Shown here: piece by piece, positions 31,228 through 40,744 of the stretch | Numbering within the stretch: the first letter of the stretch is position 1 | Layout: every line of letters begins with the position of its first letter | Origin: Coenobita brevimanus | Lineage: Eukaryota > Arthropoda > Malacostraca > Decapoda > Coenobitidae | Assembly (NCBI GenBank): GCA_032717465.1 | Contig: CM064655.1 | Span: forward strand, 17,511,902 to 17,575,901 | Direction: 5' to 3' | DNA length: 64,000 bases | The notes under the pieces: generated by a model | Database searches by the model: none | Told to the model about the DNA's origin: nothing | What the model saw: only the letters and a program-made list of their open reading frames with translations | Translations under genes and position numbers: made by a program

Positions 31228-32253
31228 CTAACTTCCTCCTTTTTCTTCCATCCTGTTTGTGTACCACTTTCGTACCTGCAATCCTATTACTTTGTAAAAA
31301 AATTTCTTCTTCTCCTCTTCTGATCTTCCCTCATTTTTTGTTTTTGCTTCCTCCCTTTTCTCTTTCAGTAATTCCAGTTCCTCTTGTGTTAGGCATCTTT
31401 TTATCCATACATTTTTGAACTCCTCTTTTTCCATAAGATTCTTTGCATTTTTTAGTATATCTTCCACAGTGTTTACACTCTGGAAAGTCACCTTTAGAGG
31501 TCTTGTCTTGCTTTTCTCGTATTTCCCTAACCTTTTGTGTTCCTCTATGTCTTTACTACAGATTTCCTCTGATACTTCTTTCAGTAAGCTCATTACATTT
31601 GCCATCTCCTTTTTGTCTCTAGTGATCTTGTTTTTAATTTCTTCCTCTTCTGTACCAGTGATTACTATTGATTTATTTATTTCTACTGAATCTCTGACTA
31701 ACTTTGGATTGTTTTGGATTATTCTTTTCACTTCCTTTTTAATGCTTTTTTCCTCCACCCTTGTTTCTAAGTCTTTCTTTACTTTCACCATTTCAGCATA
31801 TGTGGTTTCTACATCATTTTTGTAGCTTTGCACAGCTTCATTCACCTGTGTTATCTTCTCAATATCACTGCTCTGGTCCATAAGACTGCTTGCTTGTCTA
31901 ATTGTCTCTGTGTCATTTTTTAACTCTTCCATAACACTCTCGTGATTGACTACTGTACTTCCCATTTCACTCACTTTCTTCCTAAGCGTACTCAATTCCA
32001 CTGTTAGTTCACTGATGGGTGTGTCTTTCTTATTGGCCTCCCTTCCTAGTTTTTCTGTCTCTTCCTTTTGCAAGTGCATTTGCTTCTTTATTTCATCCAT
32101 TTCATTTTTGAAAGCCATTTCTAGGTTGTGTACACGTTCAACCAGTCTATTGTGAGTCTCCACTTCAACCAGTTCCTGGTAGAAATCATCATTTTGCTTT
32201 TTACTTTTATCCCTTTTCTTTTCCAAATTTGTTTTACTGAAGTATGTATCCAT
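31228..32253 (-). CDS. LINE-C ORF1 protein, intact frame
   Basis: 341 codons from the ATG at 32253, which matches the start of copy 1 (MDTYFSKTNLEKKRDK). Residues 30-130 are a heptad-rich coiled coil (RVHNLEMAFKNEMDEIKKQ, EETEKLGREANKKD). Residues 195-205 (KSIVITGTEEEE) and about 260 (RPLKVTFQS) are spaced like RRM core strands. The C-terminus EEKKKFFYKVIGLQVRKWY is basic-aromatic. This is the style of LINE ORF1 RNA-binding proteins. Whether it is expressed is unknown; its own promoter would lie in the 5' UTR to the right. Confidence 0.75.
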   Translation of the reverse strand: MDTYFSKTNLEKKRDKSKKQNDDFYQELVEVETHNRLVERVHNLEMAFKNEMDEIKKQMHLQKEETEKLGREANKKDTPISELTVELSTLRKKVSEMGSTVVNHESVMEELKNDTETIRQASSLMDQSSDIEKITQVNEAVQSYKNDVETTYAEMVKVKKDLETRVEEKSIKKEVKRIIQNNPKLVRDSVEINKSIVITGTEEEEIKNKITRDKKEMANVMSLLKEVSEEICSKDIEEHKRLGKYEKSKTRPLKVTFQSVNTVEDILKNAKNLMEKEEFKNVWIKRCLTQEELELLKEKREEAKTKNEGRSEEEKKKFFYKVIGLQVRKWYTNRMEEKGGS

Positions 32254-32538
32254 TTTGTAATACTAAATGAACAGAGTATGTACTTACAGAATATGTACGC
32301 TTTCCCCGTGTTGCTGTAGTATAAACAAACCCAGCTGACTCAACGCATCGTGGTTCTTTGTTCTCTTTGAACCAGTCTTATTTAAACTTATTATTTCTTT
32401 TCCTTTTAATATTGAAAAATCATTTAGTCTAACCTGGTACAGAGCTTGACTCATTCAAAGATACTTATTTAGGTAATGCCTCTGGCCGTGTTGGTCTGGT
32501 ATGGAGCGCCGGTAACGGACGTCTACCTCCGACGATGC

Positions 32539-32540
<2 letters not shown>

Positions 32541-32625
<85 letters not shown>
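32541..32625. repeat. (TG)n microsatellite at the 5' end of LINE-C copy 2
   Basis: About 42 TG units with one CG step. It is the other half of the (CA)n tract bracketing LINE-C copy 2. Confidence 0.97.
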
Positions 32626-32628
<3 letters not shown>

Positions 32629-32814
32629 ACAGTTCTTCACCATTAATCACTACTTTATTACTCTTTCCCTTTTGGGCATTTATAGCACATCTGATGAACA
32701 TACAGTATGTACTGAAAATATCTTTTGTTTTTCATGTCCTGTTTGGTAGGTTTGGGTGTTCATTATCCATACACTTGATATATGCTACATAATATGAGGA
32801 CACTGAATGACAAG

Positions 32815-33060
32815 CCAAAAGGTTTCCTGTAGCCCAGGAAACCATTTAGAATGTTGGATGATAACCATACAGCCTGGTGGCACGAATCTTAGAGAACCCT
32901 TGTTGGAGTGTACTGTGGCCTAGGTGCCACAGTTCAAGTCCAAGAGATGACTGTAGTATTTTTTGTTATGTCAGTGCCACTTAGGGTGTAGGTTGGGTTT
33001 GTACCTTTAAATGTTCTGGACTGTCATTAGCCTTTTCTTGGGCCCCTATGCTCAGAAGTG
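32815..33060 (+). mobile_element. tRNA-derived SINE-like repeat
   Basis: Begins with the hairpin ggtttcctgtagcccaggaaacc. It then has cctggtggcacgaatcttag (A-box region) and gccacagttcaagtccaaga (B box agttcaagtcc), and ends with gtgccacttagggtgtagg and a pyrimidine-rich stretch. The hairpin, tRNA-like core and gccacttaggg block recur at 4370-4660 in the other orientation. Confidence 0.5.
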
Positions 33061-33078
33061 GACAAAATTGGATTTGGC

Positions 33079-33922
33079 AGAGTAGAACCTCTCTCATTCG
33101 GACTATATGGGGGGAAGGGTTGTCCGAATTAGCAGATTGTCCGGACCATCAGGGTAATCTCCAATTCATACCAAAAACTATCTACATATGGTATGTTTGT
33201 TAATTATTAACATATGTGGCATATGTCAACCCTATGTAACTGCAAAAAATGGAAGGATACTAAAATAACCATACTAATCATGTACAATAGTTTTGTATTG
33301 CATGATTTACAGGTAAGGCCATGACAAGAAACTAGCCTACATTTTAAATTGTAGTAAGTGACTCAGGCCCATGTAGGCAAAAAAATAAATTAATTAATTA
33401 ACTGTAATATTTGGAATAAAAATAAAACTTATGTAGGCAAAAAATACATTGTCATCTTTGGCATATTGATAACGCCTGTATGGACAAGAAGCTAATGTTT
33501 GATGTACAAGTAAAGCACATTTAAGTACAAAAAATAACCTACAGTAATCATTAAACACTGCAGAATATTCTGACCCATTTTTGTGTAAGCAAACTCCTCC
33601 TTTTAACATCTTTATTCATTGCAGAAACTACACTTGCATTAAGGGGCATGGTAAGGAGGAATTAACTTTTGAAATACAGCGTAAAAATATAAATGATTGG
33701 TGAACTAGTTGATGGAATGAATGCTAGCATGTGTTTAAACAGGTGCCCATGTTGCGACCTAGCGTGATTCGAGACTAAACGAATGACGATCACCTTCCGT
33801 GCCGATACTGAAAATGACTTTAGAATTACTTTCAACATGTTTTTGGAGCTTATTATTTTTAAATTTTGTCCGAATGAACAGAAATTCGGATTAAAGGAGT
33901 CCGGACCAAAGAGGTTCTACTG
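33079..33922. mobile_element. Tigger-type MITE, about 845 bp
   Basis: The left end reads cagagtagaacctctctcat then tcggac. The right end, reverse-complemented, reads cagtagaacctctttggtcc then ggac. TA follows at 33923-33924. The left end has an extra AG, so the exact first base is uncertain. There is no ORF of note. It ends 84 bp before the last host exon. Confidence 0.65.
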
Positions 33923-34006
33923 TATGTTGGTCTCATTTATTTGATTTGGTTATCAATATGGCTGCCTTATCCCAGGTCATTCCTTATGTTTATGATTATT
34001 TTACAG

Positions 34007-34229
34007 AATTCATGAAATGGAACACCTGAACAAGATGTCACTTCACAACCTTGCAACAGTGTTTGGTCCAACCCTGCTGCGTCCAGGAGCAAAACCAGGC
34101 AACCCTACCCCAGCTGAGAAGTTAGCAGCTGGCACTGTTGATGTCATGGCTCAGGCCGGCATCCTACACTTCTTCCTCACAAGGCGTGCAAATAAAGAAC
34201 CCATACAAGTTGTTAGTCAGTCAGGTTAA
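34007..34229 (+). CDS. BCR/ABR-type RhoGAP protein, last coding exon
   Basis: Acceptor ttttacag ends at 34006. The first base completes a lysine codon, giving KIHEMEHLNKMSLHNLATVF, then GPTLLRPGAKPG and VDVMAQAGILHFFLT, and a stop at 34227-34229. KMSLHNLATVFGPTLLRP is the conserved last motif of BCR/ABR RhoGAP domains; its asparagine helps hold the GTPase. The tail RANKEPIQVVSQSG is short and lacks the STEV-type PDZ-binding end known from vertebrate BCR. Total visible coding length is 771 nt over four exons. Confidence 0.94.
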
Positions 34230-34332
34230 TGCATACCAGTAAACCTACTTTTCTGTTAAAATGAGAAAATCTTGTGTTCCCTGCTGGCAGAAATTTTTAA
34301 TGCTTGAAATGTCAGCAGTATCACCAGAGCCT

Positions 34333-34371
<39 letters not shown>

Positions 34372-34555
34372 GTACAGTATTGATAAATATTGAGATTGTG
34401 GCTAAATAGTTATTCAGCCATGTTGCAGTAGCATTTCTCCAGCTGAATGAATATTATTTTACTGAAAATTTTTATTTTGAAGATAAAAATTACTGTACAT
34501 ATTTTCCTTTTATGCTGGTAATGTCACTAAACTGCTGTACATATGTAAGTGTTTG

Positions 34556-34730
34556 TATGTTAACCCTATGAAAAAGGCCTGGGACAAGGTCATAGTGTGT
34601 GACCTTGGATACGGGACTGAATAGGGAGGCTGCCAGAGGTAAAGCAGCTTGGAGAGCCGTCATTAGGCTATTAAGGCTGATGCATGCAAGCATGTTGGAG
34701 CCTTTATAAATGATACAATACAATACAATG
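34556..34730 (+). mobile_element. LINE 3' end with (ATACA)n tail
   Basis: gggactgaatagggaggctg, then ccagaggtaaagcagcttgg and gcatgcaagcatgttggagc, is followed by four ATACA-type units (34708-34728). The reverse complement of 2349-2470 carries the same order (ggactgaatagagaagctgc, catgcatgcatgttggagcc). It is a 5'-truncated insertion in the 3' UTR region. Confidence 0.65.
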
Positions 34731-34941
34731 AGCTTACAGGCCCTGCTCAAGGCAATTATCTTCTGGCAGTACCTAATACAAAATAATAAGTCGTTGTTAT
34801 ACTGCGTCAGTGGAGGTGCTTCTTGAACCTTTGAATCCAATAGGTCTTTCCAAATTTGAACAAAATGTTTGTCTGTAACCAGAAGCAAATAACTGTCAAG
34901 GGATAGAGAACTGGTTTGAAGCAGGTTACTTCACAGATCTA

Positions 34942-35819
34942 CAGTAGTGCACCAACTTTCGCTACAGCAGGATTCGCGGAATCCACTTTCGCGGCACGCA
35001 CCAAATATTCCCTAACTTCCACTTTCGCTTGAAAAAAATCGATTTTCGCGCACAAATTTTGGGTTTGGGACAATATTTTGAACTTTGAATTTCCTGCACC
35101 GCCTGCCCGCAACCCACCGCCATCTTGAATGAAGTCATGTCAACACTCTGTCCACCCATTCCCGCCATTGTGTACGAGCGTGCTAGCTCCATTGTGTTGG
35201 ATTCTCACGGTTCAATGGCCTCTACTATACCTGGTAGTGTGGGGAAAGGGCCTGGTGGTGTGGGGGGAGAGCCTGGTGGTGTGGGGGGAGAGCCTGGTGG
35301 TGTGGGGGGAGGGCTGGGAGGCAGTGGTGGTGATAAAAAGTGGCCGGGACATTCAAAGTCGGGAGGAAAGGCCAAGGCTAAAAGAGAGTATCGTGTTGGA
35401 GTGAAGAAACGGCAGTATAATAATGAAATGAAAAGTTGCATCTGAGGAGGCAGAGAGAGAGAGTGGTAGCGAGGCAGCAAGAGGTGGCGCCAATACGTCT
35501 GGCGTGGCTAAATAAGCCCGCCACGCGCCTCGGATACTTACCCCCAACATCCATTAAACACCTCAACCTGGTCTCTGTGGTATGTTTCTCCTCATATAAT
35601 GTGTACTGTACAGTTTTTATTGTTTGTATCTCACAATGCAATGTACAATAGTGATTTGATGTACTGTATTGCAAGTGAAAATGAAAATCTGATGTTACTT
35701 TAGGATAACCGGGAACCAATTAGCCTTTTTGCCATAAAGACAATGCCCCAACTTTCGCTAATTCCACTTTCGCGCATTATTTTTGAACCCAATTAGGCGC
35801 GAAAATTGGTGCCCCACTG
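34942..35819. mobile_element. Tigger-type MITE in the 3' UTR region
   Basis: The left end reads cagtagtgcaccaactttcg; the right end, reverse-complemented, reads cagtggggcaccaattttcg. TA flanks at 34940-34941 and 35820-35821. Sub-terminal sequence also pairs (ccactttcgcg blocks near both ends). Internally it is GC-rich, unlike the host sequence, and holds a 21-bp minisatellite and an open frame with no family match. Confidence 0.75.
35229..35318. repeat. 21-bp minisatellite, about four units
   Basis: Units cctggtggtgtggggggaga plus g repeat from 35229 with point changes. In the + frame they encode a glycine/proline pattern EPGGVGG. G-rich runs of four to six are regularly spaced on the + strand. 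Confidence 0.9.
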
Positions 35820-37880
35820 TACATATTAAATCAACATTTTATTTTGCAGCTAATATTAGTAGCGTATGTGATACAATTGCCCCTGAAAATAGACATACAA
35901 CATAAGATAGTGAGAGAAAATTTAGCATTTGTGCACCATAAGTGCTGCAGCACCGTATCACAATTCTTTTGTTGGACATACGTATGGAATATGTATTGGC
36001 ATAAACTACCATAATAATTGTACTGACATCACTGCAACATCATCTGTATCTTGTCTCAGTGTAGTGTAACATGTCCAGTATTAGCCCTAACCAGATTAGG
36101 CTCTGCCACTTGTGCAGAGAATACTTACAAGCTACCCAGTGTCCTTTAAGTCACTGCCTTAAAACCTATTTTTTTTTTTAATACTGTATACAGTATACAG
36201 TATATACTGTATATACATATATGTGTACAGGAGTGTATTTTGCCCAGTGATAACATGTTTAGCTTGATGGAGAATTTGTTTGGAATATTTAAAGACAAAG
36301 TAGTAGTGTATGTTTTCATTCCAGTGTTGACTACAAGAGATTATCATAATTTATTGTTCCAATACACTATATCATAATACTTTTCGATACCATATATCCT
36401 AAGATATGATTATTGTAGTAATGTTTGTGAGTTCATTACCATTCCTGCAATACTGATCTCCAGTTGTTTCAAGGTACATTTAAGTTGATGCTATATTTGT
36501 GATTTAATAGTTTTTTATTGGAAATACTTCAGTAAGTCTGCATCAACCAATGCCATTTTGTATGGTTGGAGGAATGTTGCCATAATTGTAATTTAACTTT
36601 AGTTGTCTTGATGATTAATTTTAAGAGTATGTACTGTGATACTAAAGTGTGTCATGATAAGTTATGCTGAACTAATATCTGCATATCATTTAGGTTTGCT
36701 GGTCTTATGTTCAAAGGGTTTATGCAGCTGTATATTTTTTTCTTGGTTCTGAAATCATTGTAGAAGGTACAGCTCATAGTTGAAATTTCACTGATATAGT
36801 TTTAAAAACATCCAGCTCAGGCAGATGTCAGAGGATTTTGATAACACATAGTATCAGCCTACACTTTTGTAATCCAGTGTTGTGAAAATGTAATATTTTG
36901 CTACATTGAGCCTATGTGAATTCTGAAATAATTAACCAAGGCTTCAGAACAAGTGATCTTAGGTGTTCACAGATGCCTTTGCTTTTTTCGAGTGAGAATA
37001 GAGCCAAAAACCAACATTTGTATAGTATCTGAGGCCTTTTATGCTACACAGCATCTGCCCATTTAAAGTGCAGATTGTTCTCTATCCAGGGGAGACTTGC
37101 CTATAAACTGTTACTTACCATTGTTGTCATTAATGTGCCACTTAGAGTTATAAAGCACTTCTACTTTCTGGAAACCAGTTTGTCTTACTGTAGGTTATAT
37201 CTAGTTTAGTCTGGGCAAATGGCCATGAACTTAGCATTTGTATGATACAATCATTGTGGTGATTGTTAGCAAGATACTGTGAGTTATAATTGCTGCAGCC
37301 AAAAATTTGTGAAATATTCCTCGAATAATGTTCTTTGCTCATAATGCAGAATGTGAGAAAATTATTATAGGAAATGCTTGAGTAGTGTAGATATTTGTAT
37401 ATATATATATGCATATACTGTATTATACATATTTGTAAATTATCCTTATGTAAATCTGAATTCTTAATATTTGTGTAAATGTATTAATGAAGTGTTATAA
37501 ATTACCGTAGAATATATTGTTATCTAGTAGAAAGTATTTGATATGTAAAGCTTTATGAATAGATTACACTGGTAAATATCTCATAACAAATTGTTTTGCA
37601 CAGATGATAATGATAAAGCATATTTTATGTTAATATAATAAACCTGTACTGAATAGAGTAGCCATACTTGAAAAGGTTTCTTACACTTATGAAGTAAGCC
37701 TTTAGCCTCGGTTTTACAAATGAAAAAGTTATTTAGTTCCGTAAATACAGTTCATCAATTTGTCAGGAGCTTTATTTCATCTGTTAGTGGGAATTATTGT
37801 ACATATTCACCATTAGCTTTTCTACCTTATCATAAGTAAAGCGTGTATGACAGTGTCTAGCACTGGTACTAGTAATTTTG

Positions 37881-37886
37881 AATAAA
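37881..37886 (+). terminator. candidate polyadenylation signal AATAAA
   Basis: AATAAA at 37881, then tcagttttcagttacctgttc, a T/GT-rich downstream region within 30 bases. It lies before the long (AT)n tract. An alternative AATAAA is at 37637. Confidence 0.35.
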
Positions 37887-38105
37887 AAGTCAGTTTTCAG
37901 TTACCTGTTCAGTTTCTCTTCAGAGGAGTTTGACTGAAATGTCTAACTTTAAAAAATGTATATTAACTTTTCTTTGTCAGTTTGGATTATATTATTGATC
38001 TTAGGACTCATTATTCAAAAATTCCTTCTTATCTGATAAAGAAAATCAGAAGATCTGCAGTCCAGTGTGTTTTGTTGTAAATATGGAGACTGTATATAGA
38101 TTTTA

Positions 38106-38515
<410 letters not shown>

Positions 38516-39187
38516 TTATATATATCTATTTATACATATATGCTTGTATATATGTTTGTATCAGTTCAGCTTTTCTAGTGGTGCATTTGTCTGAAGGTTC
38601 CATGACACAGGGAGAAATTTCTTATTAAAAAGAAACACTATTTTCATTGAGAGGTGAGTTAGGAGATGGAAGTTGACTCTGGTTCATGGCCAGATGTGTA
38701 GATCCAAAGTCATACATCAGTTCATAACTGTTTATATTTCTTGCAGTTTTGTCTTTGTGCATTGCTGGTATATGTATGTATGCATGTCATTATTTTAACA
38801 TATGACTGTGCAAGCTGTCATTTTTACCAGCTTGGTGTATTTTTAGTCTTTTGAATACAGTACTCTATTTATCTGTGAGAAATTTCTGCAGGAAATACGT
38901 ACAGTTTTGGCATAGTTGTAATTGAGAAGTTATATTTATATAATGGAGTATTTCCGTGTTAGTGAACAGTGCTGGTGAGACCCTGACCATTGCTGGTACA
39001 TCACTCTTAGACAACACTACACGGAAACACAGAAATGGACCACAAGATGTATTTTTGCATCTATTGTATACAGAATTGTATTTGTACTTAAAGATAAGCA
39101 TAAGTGTCTGAAATATTGTTATCCTTGTTGTTTTATCACTGTCCCAATTTAAAAAAAAAAAAAAAAGTAACAGCCAATACCATATTA
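38516..39187. other. intergenic DNA, no feature seen
   Basis: AT-rich, with no coding frame or repeat that could be recognised apart from a 15-A run at 39150-39166. Confidence 0.4.
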
Positions 39188-40740
39188 CAGTAATGACCCG
39201 ATATAAAATCGGTTTATGTCATGGCAAGAGAGAATCAATCGACTGTAGGTCAGTGTTGGGGATACTTTGGGGGTCAAGTGCCACATAACTTAAAACATTA
39301 AAAAACATTTTTGCCACCTACCTGAAGTATGTCGTAGGCCAGTCCAAGCTGTCACTGAGGGTCCCCACCTGAGGCTTGGGAGCATCTGGAAGGCATGGGT
39401 GATCTTTCCAAGTCATCAGCAGGAGGTGATGAGCAATGGGGAGAGCGAAGTGGTGAGACAGAGAGAGAGCACAGTGGTGTGGTGCATGGGAATTGATGCA
39501 GTGAGGTGGCAGGAGAGTGAAGTGGTGAGGCAGCAGGAGAGTGATGTACTGTAGAGAGATGGCGGCAGAGTGATGCAGTGAGGCAGTAGGAGAGTGATGT
39601 GGTGAAGCAGCTGGAGAGCAATACGGCAAGGAAAGAAACAATATATAGTACTGTACTGTATACGATGAGGCAACGGGGGAGCGTAGGGGTGTGCCAGGCA
39701 ACAGTGAAGACAGGGAAGCAGCCAAGATAGAGACAGATGAGGCAAGATGTAATGTTTGCACCCCACTTGATGGCCATGGCTAATTGTCAGTGCTGATGCC
39801 TGTTGTATGGAAGAAGAAGTTGGTGGTAGCCTGCCTTGCTGCCTTTTTTTTTTTTTTGGTCTTCAGGAGCTCCCAGCACTGCCTCAAGTGTTGCTTTATG
39901 CCGTACATCACCTTTTCATGCAAGTTGCTTTATGCCATACATTGCCTCTTCACTCAAATGTCGCTTTACGCCATACATTGCCTTTTCACTCCTCGCCAGG
40001 TTTGGGTCTGGATTAAGCAGTGGGGTTGTCAATCTTGGCCAGGAACTTCCTTAGTGTCCTGATGTCCAGAACATGAACCAGCTCATGCCCTTTCCCATCT
40101 TCTTTGCCACCCTTCTGTGCCTCTGCCATCTGTTCCCTTAGCTCAGTGAGTTCCTTTGTGGACAGTTGTTCTGTATGGCTCTCCAAGACTTCTTGGACAT
40201 CAGCCTCATCAACTTTGTCAAACCCTGCCTCATGAGAGAGGTTGATGATTTATAGATGCCCTACACCGCTGTGAACCTCGTGAAGAAGTGGATGCACTCG
40301 AGCCTTACCTTCCTCCAGATGGTATTGAGTGCTTGCCTGAACCATTATTAATGCTGCCATGATGTTACCAACGGCATTTTTAATATTATACCCTTTCCAA
40401 AAGAGACGCACTGCATCAGGCTCCTTGGAGTCGCTTGCCCTCGCCATTTGTTCCGTGGTACAGTGGAGGTAGTGGGCCATGAAGGTGGCAATCATCCCCT
40501 GGTCCATGGACTGGAGCAACAATGCTATGTTGGGGGGCCGGTACACCACCTTGATATTGTCAGTCCAGTCCTCCATGCTGCTGGGATGGCTCAGGTCATT
40601 GTTCATGAGAAGAAATTGGTGTGCCAGATTCTTCTGGTAGGCATAGTCACGCAGGTGCAGGGACAGGCAACCTGCCATGTAGGGTCGGTAGGGTGTGGTG
40701 GTCAGCCAAGCCCTGGGGTTACTTTTCCAGATAACTCCAA
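39188..40740 (-). mobile_element. Tigger DNA transposon, 3' part, truncated by a LINE
   Basis: The left terminus cagtaatgacccgatataa is preceded by TA (39186-39187). Toward the right the minus strand encodes the end of a Tigger transposase. A degenerate purine-rich repeat (agtgaggcagcaggagagtga-like, 39430-39630) fills the non-coding part. The other terminus is missing because a + strand LINE begins near 40745. Confidence 0.7.
40050..40735 (-). pseudogene. Tigger/CENP-B-like transposase, C-terminal half
   Basis: The frame enters as GKSNPRAWLTTT and continues LAHQFLLMNNDLSHPSSM, EDWTDNIKVVYRPPNIALL, QSMDQGMIATFMAHYLHC and RLFWKGYNIKNAVGNIM (40250-40678). Further left in another frame are EADVQEVLESHTEQLS and KELTELREQMAEAQK. 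These match the DDE domain and tail of Tigger transposases. The second catalytic aspartate, normally in LLDNAxxHP, reads NNDLSHP with a one-residue loss; the third (MDQG) is kept. Catalytically dead. Confidence 0.8.
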
Positions 40741-40744
40741 GTTC

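Larger units (their letters stand above)
28320..32540 (-). mobile_element. LINE-C, copy 2 (- strand), nearly full length
   Basis: The second copy of LINE-C in the opposite orientation. The 3' end (28320) is followed on its sense strand by (AC)n (28303-28319), and the 5' end (32540) is preceded by (AC)n (32541-32625). The flanks beyond are ordinary unique sequence, so this whole element sits inside a split (CA)n tract. ORF1 is intact; ORF2 has a few frameshifts and stops. It lies antisense to the Rho-GAP gene in its last intron and pairs with copy 1. Confidence 0.9.
34230..37905 (+). other. presumed 3' UTR of the Rho-GAP gene with transposon inserts
   Basis: No coding similarity. AATAAA signals lie at 37637 and 37881, the latter followed within 50 bases by T-rich sequence, so the transcript could end near 37900. 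An AATAAA also lies inside the coding exon at 34191. The stretch contains a T run (34336-34368), a LINE end (34556-34730) and a Tigger MITE (34942-35819). The end is an inference; a shorter 3' UTR is possible. Confidence 0.4.

Noticed and set aside
35125..35445. 106-codon frame with glycine repeats inside a MITE
   Set aside because: Most of it is the 21-bp minisatellite. The basic end shows no resemblance to a transposase or host protein that I can support.
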